A stretch of 64,000 nucleotides of DNA from Okapia johnstoni (taxonomy: Eukaryota > Chordata > Mammalia > Artiodactyla > Giraffidae). Position 1 is the first letter of the stretch; every line of letters starts with the position of its first letter. Position numbers and translations under genes: made by a program. The stretch covers positions 115,702,213-115,766,212 of the forward strand of contig CM044310.1 in NCBI GenBank assembly GCA_024291935.2, written 5' to 3'. The notes below the pieces were generated by a model, which saw only the letters and a program-made list of their open reading frames with translations, searched no databases and was not told the origin of the DNA. This document shows positions 29,198 to 38,741 of this stretch, one piece after another.

Positions 29198-29262
29198 TGT
29201 TGTTCAGTCACCAAGTCGTGTCCAACTCTGCGACCCCGTGGACTGCAGCGTGCCACGTGATG
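29198..29262 (-). mobile_element. BovA core fragment
   Basis: TTGTTCAGTCACCAAGTCGT and CGACCCCGTGGACTGCAGC, then L1 again. Confidence 0.75.
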
Positions 29263-29964
29263 TGTACCCATCATCGCTATCCATTTTAGAACATTTTCAT
29301 CACCCCAGTAAGAAATCCCATTCCTCTGGCTATTGCTTCCCAATCGCCCCGTCTCTCCAGTCCTGTACACCACTAGTATAATTTCTCAGCGTAACAGATT
29401 TGCCCATGCTGGATATTTCATTTAAATGGAAGTATACAATATATGGTCTTTAGTGATTGGCTTCTTTTACTTCACATGGTGTTTTCAAGCTTCATCCAAT
29501 TGTAACATCTATCACTTTTTTTTCTTTTAGTTGCTGGATAGTATTCTCTTGTGTGGACAGACCACATTTTATTTATTCATTCATCAATTGATGGGTATTT
29601 GGGCTGTTTCCATCTTCTGGCTATTGTGAATAATGCGGCTGTAAATATCTGTGTACAGTGTGTGGACACTTGTTTTTAATGCCCTTGGGTAGATAACTTA
29701 GGTGTGGAATTGGTAACTCAACGTTTTACCATTTACGGAACTGCCAGACTATTTTCCACACCAGCTGTGCAATTTCACATTCCACCAGTAGCAATAGGAA
29801 GGTGCCAGTTTCTCCACATCCTTGTTAACACTTTTCTGTTTTTTCTTGTTTTTATAGCCATCCTAAGTGGGTATGAAGTGGTAACTCGTTTTGGTTTTGA
29901 TTTGCATTTCCCTGATGGCATAATGATATCAATTATCTTTTCCTATGTTTATTGATTATATGTA

Positions 29965-30397
29965 CAGTTGACCCTTGAACAACATGGGGGCTGGGGTTGC
30001 CAACTCTCTCCACAGTCAAAATTCCGAGTATAACTTTATTATTTATTTCTTTTATTTGCTGCGTCGGGTCTCAGTTGTGTCGTCCAAAATCTTTCCTCGT
30101 GGCGCAAGGACTCTCGTGGTGGTGCTTGTGCTTGGTTGCTCTGTATCATGGGAGATCTTAGTTCCCGGACCAGGGATGCAACCAGGTCACCTGCATTGCA
30201 ATGCAGATTTTCAACCACTGGACCACCAGAAAAATCCCTGAGTATAAACTTGAGAGTTGATCCTCTGTATCCATGGTTCTGAATCCAAGGATTCAACCTA
30301 CCACGGAACATGTAGTACTACTCGAGGATTTATTTTTAAAAATCTGCATATAAGTGGAACCATGCAGTTCAAACCCATATTGTTCAAGGGTCAACTA
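29965..30397. mobile_element. Mariner/Tigger-like non-autonomous DNA transposon inside L1
   Basis: Terminal inverted repeats start CAGTTGACCCTTGAACAACA and end TGTTCAAGGGTCAACTA, with TA on both sides (29963-29964, 30398-30399), the target duplication typical of Tc1/mariner. No transposase. A CHR-type SINE is nested within. Confidence 0.8.
30040..30238 (-). mobile_element. CHR-type SINE nested in the DNA transposon
   Basis: TTTATTTGCTGCGTCGGGTC start, GGAGATCTTAGTTCCCGGAC, end CACTGGACCACCAGAAAAAT. Confidence 0.8.
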
Positions 30398-30734
30398 TAT
30401 CTTTTTGGAGAAACGTCTATTCAGATCCTTTGCCCATTTTAAAACTGGGTTGTCTTTTTCTTATTGAGTTATAAGGCCTCCTTATATGTTTTGGATACAA
30501 ATTTTTTAGATATGATTTGCAATTTTTTTTTCCCATTAGCAGATGGTCTTTCACTTTCATCTTAGGGTCCTTGGAAGCACAAGAGTTTTTAATTTTGATG
30601 AAGCTCAAGTTATCTATTGTCTTTTTTTCCTTTTGTCCTTTGTGCCTTCTGACCTTCTGAGTCATAGTTGATCTTAGAGCCCCGGCTCATGTCTCCAAGC
30701 TGACTCCATACAGATCAGCAGCTACCATTCAGTC

Positions 30735-31045
30735 TTTTTTTAATTTAAATTTTTATTGCATTACAATTGACTTACAATATTGTGTTAGTTTCAGATATAC
30801 AGCAAAGTGATTGTTATATTATCTATACTTTTTCTGATTATTTGCCATTATAGGTTATTACAAGATACTGAATATAGTTCCCTGTGCTATACAGTAGGTC
30901 CTTGTTGTTTATCTTTTTTATATATAGTAGTATGTATCTGTTAATCCCAAACTCCAATTTTATCCACTCCCCAACACTCACCCCTCACCCCATCTCCACC
31001 CCTTTCCCTTTTGGTAAGGGTAAGTTTGTTTTCTTTGTGACTGCT
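30735..31045 (-). mobile_element. L1 3'-UTR fragment
   Basis: GTTAGTTTCAGATATACAGC, AGTTCCCTGTGCTATACAGT and GTTAATCCCAAACTCC mark the ruminant L1 tail. Confidence 0.8.
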
Positions 31046-31518
31046 TAGTCTTGTCTTTATGAGTCTGGACTCTGGATCTGGACTGCTAGCACTCAAATCC
31101 CAGCTTATTCAGCCATGACCTCGGGCAAGTTAAACGTTCTTTACCTGTTTCCTCATCTGTAAAATAGCGATGATGTTTACACTGCTGAGGTTGAAATATC
31201 TAAATTCATGTCGAGTGTTCACAACACTGCCCGGCTCTAACAACTGTAGTGCTCGTTGTAACACAGTACTGCTGCTACGACTATAGTTGTGTTGTTGTTG
31301 CTACACAAATATCTCTTATAGTATTACCATCAGTGTTGTCGATCCTTTTCTGATTTTCCACCCAGATGAGGTCACTAAGGCCCAGTAAGTATGCCTGGCC
31401 AGTGAGCCCCATCCGGCCCCCATTCCTGGCACTCTTGACGTGGCTGCCCGTTTCTTGTCCCCGCAGGTTCGGGGCGCCCGCCCCCTGCTAGGCCAAGTGG
31501 AGGGGGTGTCCCCGCCCA

Positions 31519-34500
31519 ATGGGCCTGGCCAGGGCCCTGCGCCGCCTCAGCGGCGCCCTGGAGTCTGGAGACGACAGGGCGGGCGATGAGGAGGAAGCCG
31601 GGCCGGGGCTGTGCCACAACGGGTGGGCGCCAGCGCAGTCGCCAGTGGGGCGGCGCCGCGGGCGCTTCGTCAAGAAGGACGGGCACTGCAACGTACGCTT
31701 CGTGAACCTGGGCGGCCAGGGCGCGCGCTACCTGAGCGACCTGTTCACCACGTGCGTGGACGTGCGCTGGCGCTGGATGTGCCTGCTCTTCTCCTGCTCC
31801 TTCCTTGCCTCCTGGCTGCTCTTCGGCCTGGCCTTCTGGCTCATCGCCTCCCTGCACGGCGACCTGACTGCCCCGCCGCCGCCGGCACCCTGCTTCTCGC
31901 AGGTGGCCAGCTTCCTGGCCGCCTTCCTCTTCGCGCTGGAGACGCAGACATCCATCGGCTACGGCGTGCGCAGCGTCACCGAGGAGTGCCCGGCCGCCGT
32001 GGCCGCCGTGGTGCTCCAATGCATCGCCGGCTGCGTGCTGGACGCCTTCGTCGTGGGCGCCGTCATGGCCAAGATGGCCAAGCCCAAGAAGCGCAACGAG
32101 ACGCTGGTCTTCAGCGAGAACGCCGTCGTGGCGCTGCGCGACCACCGCCTCTGCCTCATGTGGCGCGTGGGCAACCTGCGCCGCAGCCATCTCGTCGAGG
32201 CCCACGTGCGGGCCCAGCTACTGCAGGTGCGAGTCGGCCCCGTGGCAGGCCACGCCCCCTGGTGGGCGGGCCCCTCTGCGAGGTCTGGGGGTGGGAGCCG
32301 CCGGGGGTGGTGGGAGTTGTAGGTCTAAGGAGCAAGTGTGCGTGGAGCCTGGAAGGGACCTGGACCACAATTCCCAGCAGTCTCTCGGGCAGGACACCTA
32401 TTGCCTCACCTTGAGGGCTGAGGATGGTTCCCAAAGCCCTGGGGGAAATGTAAACCCAAGAGAAAGGTCTCTGATCATTTCTTCCTGGAAGCCTAGACTT
32501 GAGACAGATTTTGAGATAAAGTCTCCCCTGGGACTTGCCCCCCGTGGAATTGTGGGAAATGCAGGCCTGCGAGGTCCACGTCTGATCGGTAAAGACTCTG
32601 AACGACAATTCCCAGAAGCCTCTGGGGGCAAGGAACGCGCCCTCCCAGGGTGGTCTGAAGAGGCGTTGTAGTTTTGCTGGTGGTGTAAACCACGGCTCAG
32701 GTTTACGATCCCCAGCCAGTGTTGTGGTACAGAGAGGCCCATGACGGAGGTCAGGCTCCTATGGGCTTGTGGGAGATGCAGGCCTGAGGATGGGGTGCCG
32801 CTCATACCTGCAGAGCCAGGGAAGACAATTCTCCGAGGCCTCTGGGTGTGTGGTCCTGCAGCATTTGTGGGAGCCTTCATTTTCCACCTCAGGGGCCCAG
32901 ACTTTCCCACCAGCCTCCTGCGCAGAGAAGTACAGGGCCGGGGGTTGGGAAACTCTTGAATTTTAGCGTCTCAGCAAAAACAAAAACAAAACTACAATTC
33001 CCATTGGCCCCTGGGGCAACGGCTCCCTCTGTCACCCTGATAAAAGAGCCTTAGTGTTTCTAGAATTGTTGTCAAACTGCCCAAACAAATTCTGGGGCGG
33101 TAGCATCTCCTGCCCTAGTAAAGACGCTTAAGAATGCAGGGTTGGGGCTGGACTTGTATGAGGACAGGGTTGTGGTGGAAACTACAACTCCCAGAAGCCT
33201 CTAGGGTGTCACACAGACAATGGCAAGAGAATGGAGCCCCACTCTCCACTTCTGTCTCCGGCTTGACTGAAATCCAAAGATTCATGACCAGGAGGGACAC
33301 TGTCTCTCCCAGAAGTCTGTGGGGCACTGACAGGACTTGGTAGGTGGGTATGGAACCAGTGGGTAGGTGGGATGAAACTGCTGATACCTGGCCTGGGGTT
33401 GGGCCTCCACCCCACATAAAAACAGATGTACAAGGGGATGGAGGTAGCTCAGTTGGGGGGGTTCAGTTCAGTTCAGTCACTCAGTCGTGTCCAACTCTTT
33501 GTGACCCCATGAACCGCAGCACACCAGGCCTCCCTGTCCATCACCAACTCCCCGAGTTTACCCAAACTCATGTCCATTGAGTTGGTGATGCCATCCCACC
33601 ATCTCATCCTCCATTGGGGGGGTGGGCAAGTAAATATCCCAGGGACTACACTGAGGCAGTGGTGAAACAGGCAGAACATAAGCATAGCTTCTGTTGGACT
33701 TAGATTGTCATCCTGGTTTATCTTTCTCTGGCCATATACTGAAAGCCATTTTTCTATGCCTCTCCTCCTTCTCCAATTGCTTTTGGATGTGATTCTTATC
33801 GTCTGTTGTCCCTTTAACTCTGTTTTTGTCTTGCTGATTTCTGTGGCTCTGTGCCAATGTCACCCTGTCACTATCTTTTTTTCTCCCCGTCTTTCTGGGA
33901 TTTCCTTCCCCAAACCCTCTCTGAGTCTCTGTCTACCCCCTCCCCCTTCTGCTGGGCTTCCGTCCTCACCTTTCTGGACCACCATCTCCCTCTCTCTGGG
34001 TCTGTGTCCTCTCTTTCTGCATCACCATCCCTCTCTCTCTGGGTCCATGTTCTCTCTGCACCCCCACCCCTACTGGTCTCTGCCCTCCTCTTCTTCTGCA
34101 CTTCTATCCACTCCTCTCACTATGTCTATCTCCATTCATCTCTCTGCTCCATGCTGTCTGTCTTTGGCCACCTGTCTTTTGCTGCAGCCTCGAGTGACCC
34201 CAGAGGGTGAGTACATACCTCTGGACCACCAGGATGTGGACGTCGGCTTTGATGGTGGCACCGATCGCATCTTCCTTGTGTCTCCCATCACCATCGTGCA
34301 TGAGATCGACTCCACCAGTCCTCTGTACGAACTAGGACGGGCTGAGCTGGCCCGGGCTGACTTTGAGTTGGTGGTCATTCTCGAGGGCATGGTCGAGGCC
34401 ACAGCTATGACCACACAGTGTCGCTCTTCCTACCTCCCTGGTGAGCTGCTCTGGGGCCATCGTTTCGAGCCGGTCCTCTTCCAGCGTGGCTCCCAGTACG

Positions 34501-34784
34501 AGGTCGACTATCGCCACTTCCATCGCACTTATGAGGTCCCAGGGACGCCTGTCTGTAGCGCCAAGGAGCTGGACGAACGGGCAGAACGCGCCTCCCAAAG
34601 CCCCAAGTCTGGCTTTCCTGGCTCTCTGGCAGCATTCTGCTATGAGAATGAACTTGCTCTGAGCTGCTGCCAGGAAGAAGATGAGGAAGAGGAGGCCATG
34701 GAGGGGGATGCAACAGAGGCAGAGGACAAGGCTGCCAGCCCCCGAGTTCTCACACCAACCCTGGCGCTGACCTTGCCCCCATGA
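31519..34784 (+). CDS. KCNJ14: KCNJ14 (inward-rectifier potassium channel Kir2.4), complete
   Basis: Plasma-membrane K+ channel subunit passing inward-rectifying current, mainly in neurons. Two coding exons, 31519-32226 and 34188-34784 (stop 34782-34784), give 434 residues, close to the family's usual length. Residues about 83-113 form M1 ([20 protein letters not shown]), 147-149 are the GYG filter inside [10 protein letters not shown], and about 161-185 form M2 with Asp175 ([11 protein letters not shown]), the acidic residue that controls rectification in Kir2 channels. [12 protein letters not shown] after M2 is the PIP2-binding linker. Exon 2 supplies the cytoplasmic domain ([20 protein letters not shown]) and an acidic C-tail. 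The start is the first ATG after the acceptor at 31466 and gives the expected N-terminus [16 protein letters not shown]. Its -3 base is weak but +4 is G. The acceptor right before the UTR implies at least one upstream non-coding exon, which I could not place. Exon 1 lies in a CpG-rich block. Confidence 0.98.
32300..33330. repeat. Degenerate array of ZNF143-like motif units
   Basis: CCACAATTCCCAGCAGTC (32365), GACAATTCCCAGAAGCCTCT (32604), AGACAATTCTCCGAGGCC (32823), ACTACAATTCCCATTGG (32991), ACTACAACTCCCAGAAGCCT (33181), with paired GTGGGARATGCAGGCCTG words at 32553 and 32770. Spacing between the like words is 168-238 bp. Confidence 0.75.
33462..33613 (-). mobile_element. BovB 3' end
   Basis: GTTCAGTTCAGTTCAGTCAC, CCAGGCCTCCCTGTCCATCA, ATGCCATCCCACCATCTCAT. 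Confidence 0.9.
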
Positions 34785-36165
34785 TGCAAGCTGGCATCCC
34801 CTTGTTTGCACCCCTTTCCCAGAGGTAGCAAGATGGAGAGATTGGGCCCTCTCCTGGGATGGAGGCAGATGTTTCCTAAGACCAACAGGCCTGCTGAGTA
34901 AATTATTAGCTGGTGATGTTCTGCCATGCCTAGTGGACCCACCATGAGCATACTGGATGGATCTTAATTCCTCTGAATTCTGTGCTCCCTCCTGAGACCC
35001 ACTTGTCATTCCAATTCCTGAGTCTCGCTAGAGATATGGGACCCAGAATTCTGGACCCCTCAAGAGGCGAGGACTGGTAATTTTAGATTCCTCTAGATGG
35101 CTGGTTTGGTTTGTTAAGCAGGATCATGAAATGAGGTATAGACTGCCTCCAGGGGAAGAAGTCAGCTGTTCTCAAGTAGCAACAGAGATCCAGAATTTAC
35201 TGGTGTGAACTGACCTTAGATTCAAGGGACTGTTGCTTCTCGACTCAGTTGACTCCATAGCAAATCACTTTTTCTAGATGACCTAAGGAGGGGAAGTTAT
35301 GGGATGCCCCCAAGAGTTTAAGACTATCCTGATTGACCAATGACAAAGACTGTTGATTGTAAGTCAAGGAAAGACTTTGTGGCTCCAGAAAACCCCAGAG
35401 TTGAGATTATGTGAATCCAGATTGGCCACAGAGGCCAGCACTGGGGGTTCTAGAGCAGGTTTGACCTGAGAGTTGGACTATTCCAGAAACTAACGAGTTA
35501 TGTCTCTAGAATGCACAAAACAGTGGAGAGTCTGTGGGTCTACAAGGACTAAAATGACAGACTGGGAGTTCTTGATAGGCAACAACTCCAGACCCACTGG
35601 TGGTAGAACATCAAACCAAAGAGAGAGGCAAGGCTTCTCCATGATCCACAGGCTTTGTGTCTTTTTTTAAAGTGCCATTCTAGAATATCCAAAGGAATCA
35701 AGATTCTGTGACTCTAGACTGATCACAGTCAGGGAAGGATTGGCAGTGAGGACATCTGAGATTTGCTGGTTCCAGTTTGCCTAATGGAGTGGAGATTATT
35801 GATGAGGATAGATGACTTCTTTGTGGTTCTGTGATGCCAAAAGGAGTCAAGGCTCCAGGGACCCAGAGTTGTCTGTTGTCAATCTGGAAGTTCTAATCAG
35901 CTCCTGGAACATGGCCGTTCGCGGAGGTGGACTCAGGACTTGACCGGCAGCGTTGCTGGGCTGACCTAGAAGGTGAAGGCCCGGGCGAGACCCTGTGGGT
36001 AACAGGGGTGGTTATTGGGCAAGGGAAGGGAGAGGCCCAAGGCTGGTGAGTCTACTGTGCTCTGGAATCTTCCACCTAGTGATGCGTGTCTATTTCTTAA
36101 AGATGTTATACATATATGTATTATATATATATATATAATATGAATAAAGATATCTATCTATTTTT
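34785..36165 (+). other. KCNJ14: KCNJ14 3' UTR
   Basis: Non-coding sequence following the stop. A canonical AATAAA at 36143-36148 sits next to an AT microsatellite (36119-36140). No other hexamer was noticed, so a UTR of about 1.4 kb is inferred. Confidence 0.65.
36143..36148 (+). terminator. KCNJ14: Probable poly(A) signal of KCNJ14
   Basis: AATAAA followed by a T-rich stretch with TGTGG. The AT-microsatellite setting lowers confidence. Confidence 0.6.
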
Positions 36166-36321
36166 TTTCCTGTGGTTCCTACAGTAGGGTTAAAAACTGA
36201 GCCTGAGGAAGTGCAATGGAGTCCTTCACAAGGATCCAGGAAGTTCTGCTCTGAATCCCAACTCTGCCTCAACTGAGTGTGTGGCTTTGAGGAAATCACC
36301 CCCCTCTCTCCTCACCTGTTT

Positions 36322-36545
36322 GTGCTGTGCTGTGCAAGTCGCTTCAGCCGTGTCTGACTCTTTGCAACCCCGTGGACTGTAGCCTTGCAGGCTCCTCTGT
36401 CCACGGGATTCTCGAGGCAAGAATACTGGAGTGAGTTGCCATGCCCTCCTCCAGGGGATCTTCCCAACCCAGGGATTGAACTTCCGTCTCTCACATCTCT
36501 TGCATTGGCAGGCGGGTTCTTTACCACTAGCGCCACAGGGAAGCC
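36322..36545 (-). mobile_element. Bov-tA SINE
   Basis: AAGTCGCTTCAGCCGTGTCT start, GCAAGAATACTGGAGTGAGT core, end CCACAGGGAAGCCC. Confidence 0.9.
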
Positions 36546-38090
36546 CTCACCTCAGTTTCCCCATCTGTAAAAAACAGGGCACTGGAACTTGAAGTTGTCC
36601 AAGGCCCTTTCCACTAGGATTATTCTTCACTTCACTGAGGGTAGAATGGGGGTCTTAGAGATACCCCAGCCCCCCGCCCCCCCCCCCGGCCAGATGCTGG
36701 AATGCCTGGCCTTCTGGGGGCAACAGGGATGGGAGATGCTCTCAGAGGCCAGGTCTGAACTTGGATGCCTGCATGACAGGGCAGGCAAGGGAATATGGGT
36801 TGTGGCTAAGGGCCAGAATCACCTCCTTTCTGGCCCAGCTTGCAGGGGCAGGGGAAGGAGGACTTACCTCTGAATGTCAGGGGAATGTATGTGTTTAGGG
36901 AAGCTTGTCCCCCAGGTCAAATTATTGGGAACCCCAGTGGTGTGTCTGGGAGTGTGCTTCTGGGTCCTTGGATCTGGCCTCTGCCCATGCTGCTATCTAC
37001 CTGAGTGCCCAGCAGGTGGAAGCCAGTCGCAGGAGCCAGTGCCAAGGTGGGAACCCCTGTGTGCCAGGATTGAGGGCAGGCACTGTCATTGCCCATCAGC
37101 CCATCCCAGTGCTGCGTCAGCCCACTTCCCCTCTTCCTGTTTCCCCACCTCCCTTTATCCTGCAGAATCTCCAGATAATAACCGGATGGGATTAATTAGC
37201 TGGCTGCTCCTCCACCTCTGGGTGGCTGGGGTAGGCAGCAGGGCAATGGAAACCCAAGCATGAAGAAGGGTGTTAAACTGGGGGTGAAGGGACAGGAAAA
37301 GGGTTCTGTTTGGTAGGGGAGCGAGTGGGGTCAGGGCTGGCACAACCTGGGTTTCTGGTAGGGAGGGCAGAACCTGAGCCACTCATAAAGGTCACTGAGG
37401 GGATTAGGAGGCTCCGTGTCTAATCTGTCAGCTTAACGAGGTCTTGGCCTGGAATCTGTCCCTGCCTGCCAAACTCTGGGACGATGAGTGAGGCCCAGGC
37501 CCAGACACGACCCTCAGACCCAGTTTGGGACCTGCCCGTGATGGGGGTGTCCAGTTTCTCCTTCCGAGCCAGGCCCCTGCACCCGTTTTGCCTTCATGGA
37601 ATGGAAATGAGAGGCGGGGGAGGGGAAATGGTCTCAGATGCCAGAGGACTCGGAGGGGAGGGAGGAGTTTAAGAAGAGCAAGAGTATGAGAGGAGGGGGA
37701 CGCGAAATGAGTCAGAGAAGGGGGAAGGGATCAGAGGTGGAAGGATGCTGAGGAAAGGGGAATTGTCCTGGGCGGGGAAAGGATGCTAACATAAAGGGAG
37801 GAGTTTGGGGGAGAGAGGAAGGAAACTGAGAGGCTGCGAGAGTCAGGAGACAGAGCCTGTGCTTTCACTGTATTTGGTCTTCCTCTGTAGTCCCATTCTC
37901 CAAGACAGAGACCAAAAAGCGCAGCATTTGGAAGAAAAAGAGTCTTTTGTTTCACCACTCCTTGATTCTGAAGAGGCTGAGGTGAATGGGGGAGGTCAAA
38001 GGAGGAGGGTAAGGGAAGGGTCTGCAGATCAGAGAGAGGCCAGTACCCTTGAGAAAGGGGTCCAAAAGGAAAGTGAGCCAAAGCGGCTCC
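36546..38090. other. KCNJ14-CYTH2 spacer
   Basis: Unique, moderately GC-rich sequence with a C-rich run at about 36668-36690. No gene or confident repeat seen. Confidence 0.6.
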
Positions 38091-38091
38091 C

Positions 38092-38217
38092 GGTTGCTTG
38101 GCAACCACTGCGGTCAAAAGCCAGGCGGGCCAGCTAGGAGGTGTGGCTCACGGAAACAACCGAGCTGTGGCCCCGCCCCCTAGCAACAAGCCTAACAAAG
38201 TACCGCCCCCTGGCAAC
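38092..38217. promoter_or_regulatory. Cluster of RFX X-box-like motifs upstream of CYTH2
   Basis: 38092-38106 is GGTTGCTTGGCAACC, a perfect inverted repeat with a 3-bp centre and a full match to the RFX X-box type. Two half-sites follow: CCTAGCAAC at 38179-38187 and CCTGGCAAC at 38209-38217, each directly preceded by a GC box (CGCCCCC). The cluster is about 550 bp upstream of the CYTH2 start codon. Binding is inferred from motif only. Confidence 0.6.
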
Positions 38218-38329
38218 GTATTGCTAGAGGCCGGGCTCTGTTGACCTGGTATCCTATTGCGCAGAGCCCTTGCGCAGGCGTAGTTCTCTCTCTGCGTCTG
38301 CTTAGTCCCCCCTCCATGCAACTCCTTTT

Positions 38330-38741
38330 CGAGGCTTCTCATTGGAGGGCAAGCCTGCCAAGAACCCTTTGGTTTCGGAGGCGGGGCCCGGCCCCTGCTC
38401 TCACTCCAATTGGCCGCACAGACAGTCTACTTTGGGCTGGACATTGCTACGTCTGCTCCTAGTGCGCCTATTGGCCCTGGAGGGCAATCCTTCGGTTTCG
38501 GAGGCGGAGCAGACGAGAGGGCACGCCGTGGATTGGGCGGTGTCAAAACGAGGGGCGGTCCCTACTGGCGGGGCGGTTGGGAGACGAAGGCAGAGTCTTT
38601 TCAGCGCTGAGGACTGGCGCTGAGGAGGCGGCGGTGGCTCCCGGGGCGTTTGAGCGGGCTCATCCGAGCCCGCGGGCCAACGCGGATCCGGGCCCGACCG
38701 GCGGGACCGCCCCGGACTCCCCGCGGGCCTTCCTAGCCGCC
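38330..38741 (+). promoter_or_regulatory. CYTH2: CYTH2 CpG-rich promoter and 5' UTR
   Basis: TATA-less, GC-box-rich sequence with CCAAT/ATTGG elements at 38341, 38406-38413 (CCAATTGG), 38470 and 38532, and two copies of a GGTTTCGGAGGCGG element (38371-38384 and 38494-38507). It runs into the CYTH2 start codon, whose context GCCGCCATGG is an ideal Kozak match. The transcription start cannot be set from sequence. Confidence 0.7.

Larger units (their letters stand above)
29085..30660 (-). mobile_element. L1 fragment on the minus strand with nested insertions
   Basis: Antisense L1 ORF2 words (ATTTATTCATTCATCAATTG, GGCTGTTTCCATC, CTCCACATCCTTGTTAACAC, GTTTTGATTTGCATTTCCCT) run to 29962 and resume at 30400 (TCTTTTTGGAGAAACGTCTA, AAAACTGGGTTGTCTTTTTC), with a DNA transposon between. 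A BovA fragment sits at 29198-29262. Confidence 0.85.
26031..31466. other. GRWD1-KCNJ14 spacer, probably with the KCNJ14 non-coding 5' exon and intron
   Basis: GC-rich from 26300 to 27850 with a 33-C run, then ordinary sequence with MIR-like pieces (about 28690-28830), then L1, mariner-like and SINE insertions (29085-31045). A 5' non-coding KCNJ14 exon must lie upstream of 31467, but I could not place it. Confidence 0.6.
32227..34187 (+). other. KCNJ14 intron 1
   Basis: Holds an array of ACTACAATTCCCAGAAGCC-like motifs (32300-33330), a BovB tail (33462-33613) and a pyrimidine-rich acceptor region. Confidence 0.85.

Noticed and set aside
33705..34187. N-terminal extension of the KCNJ14 exon 2 frame
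   Set aside because: Pyrimidine-rich intron ahead of the GCTGCAG acceptor at 34187; codes only low-complexity Ser/Pro/Leu.
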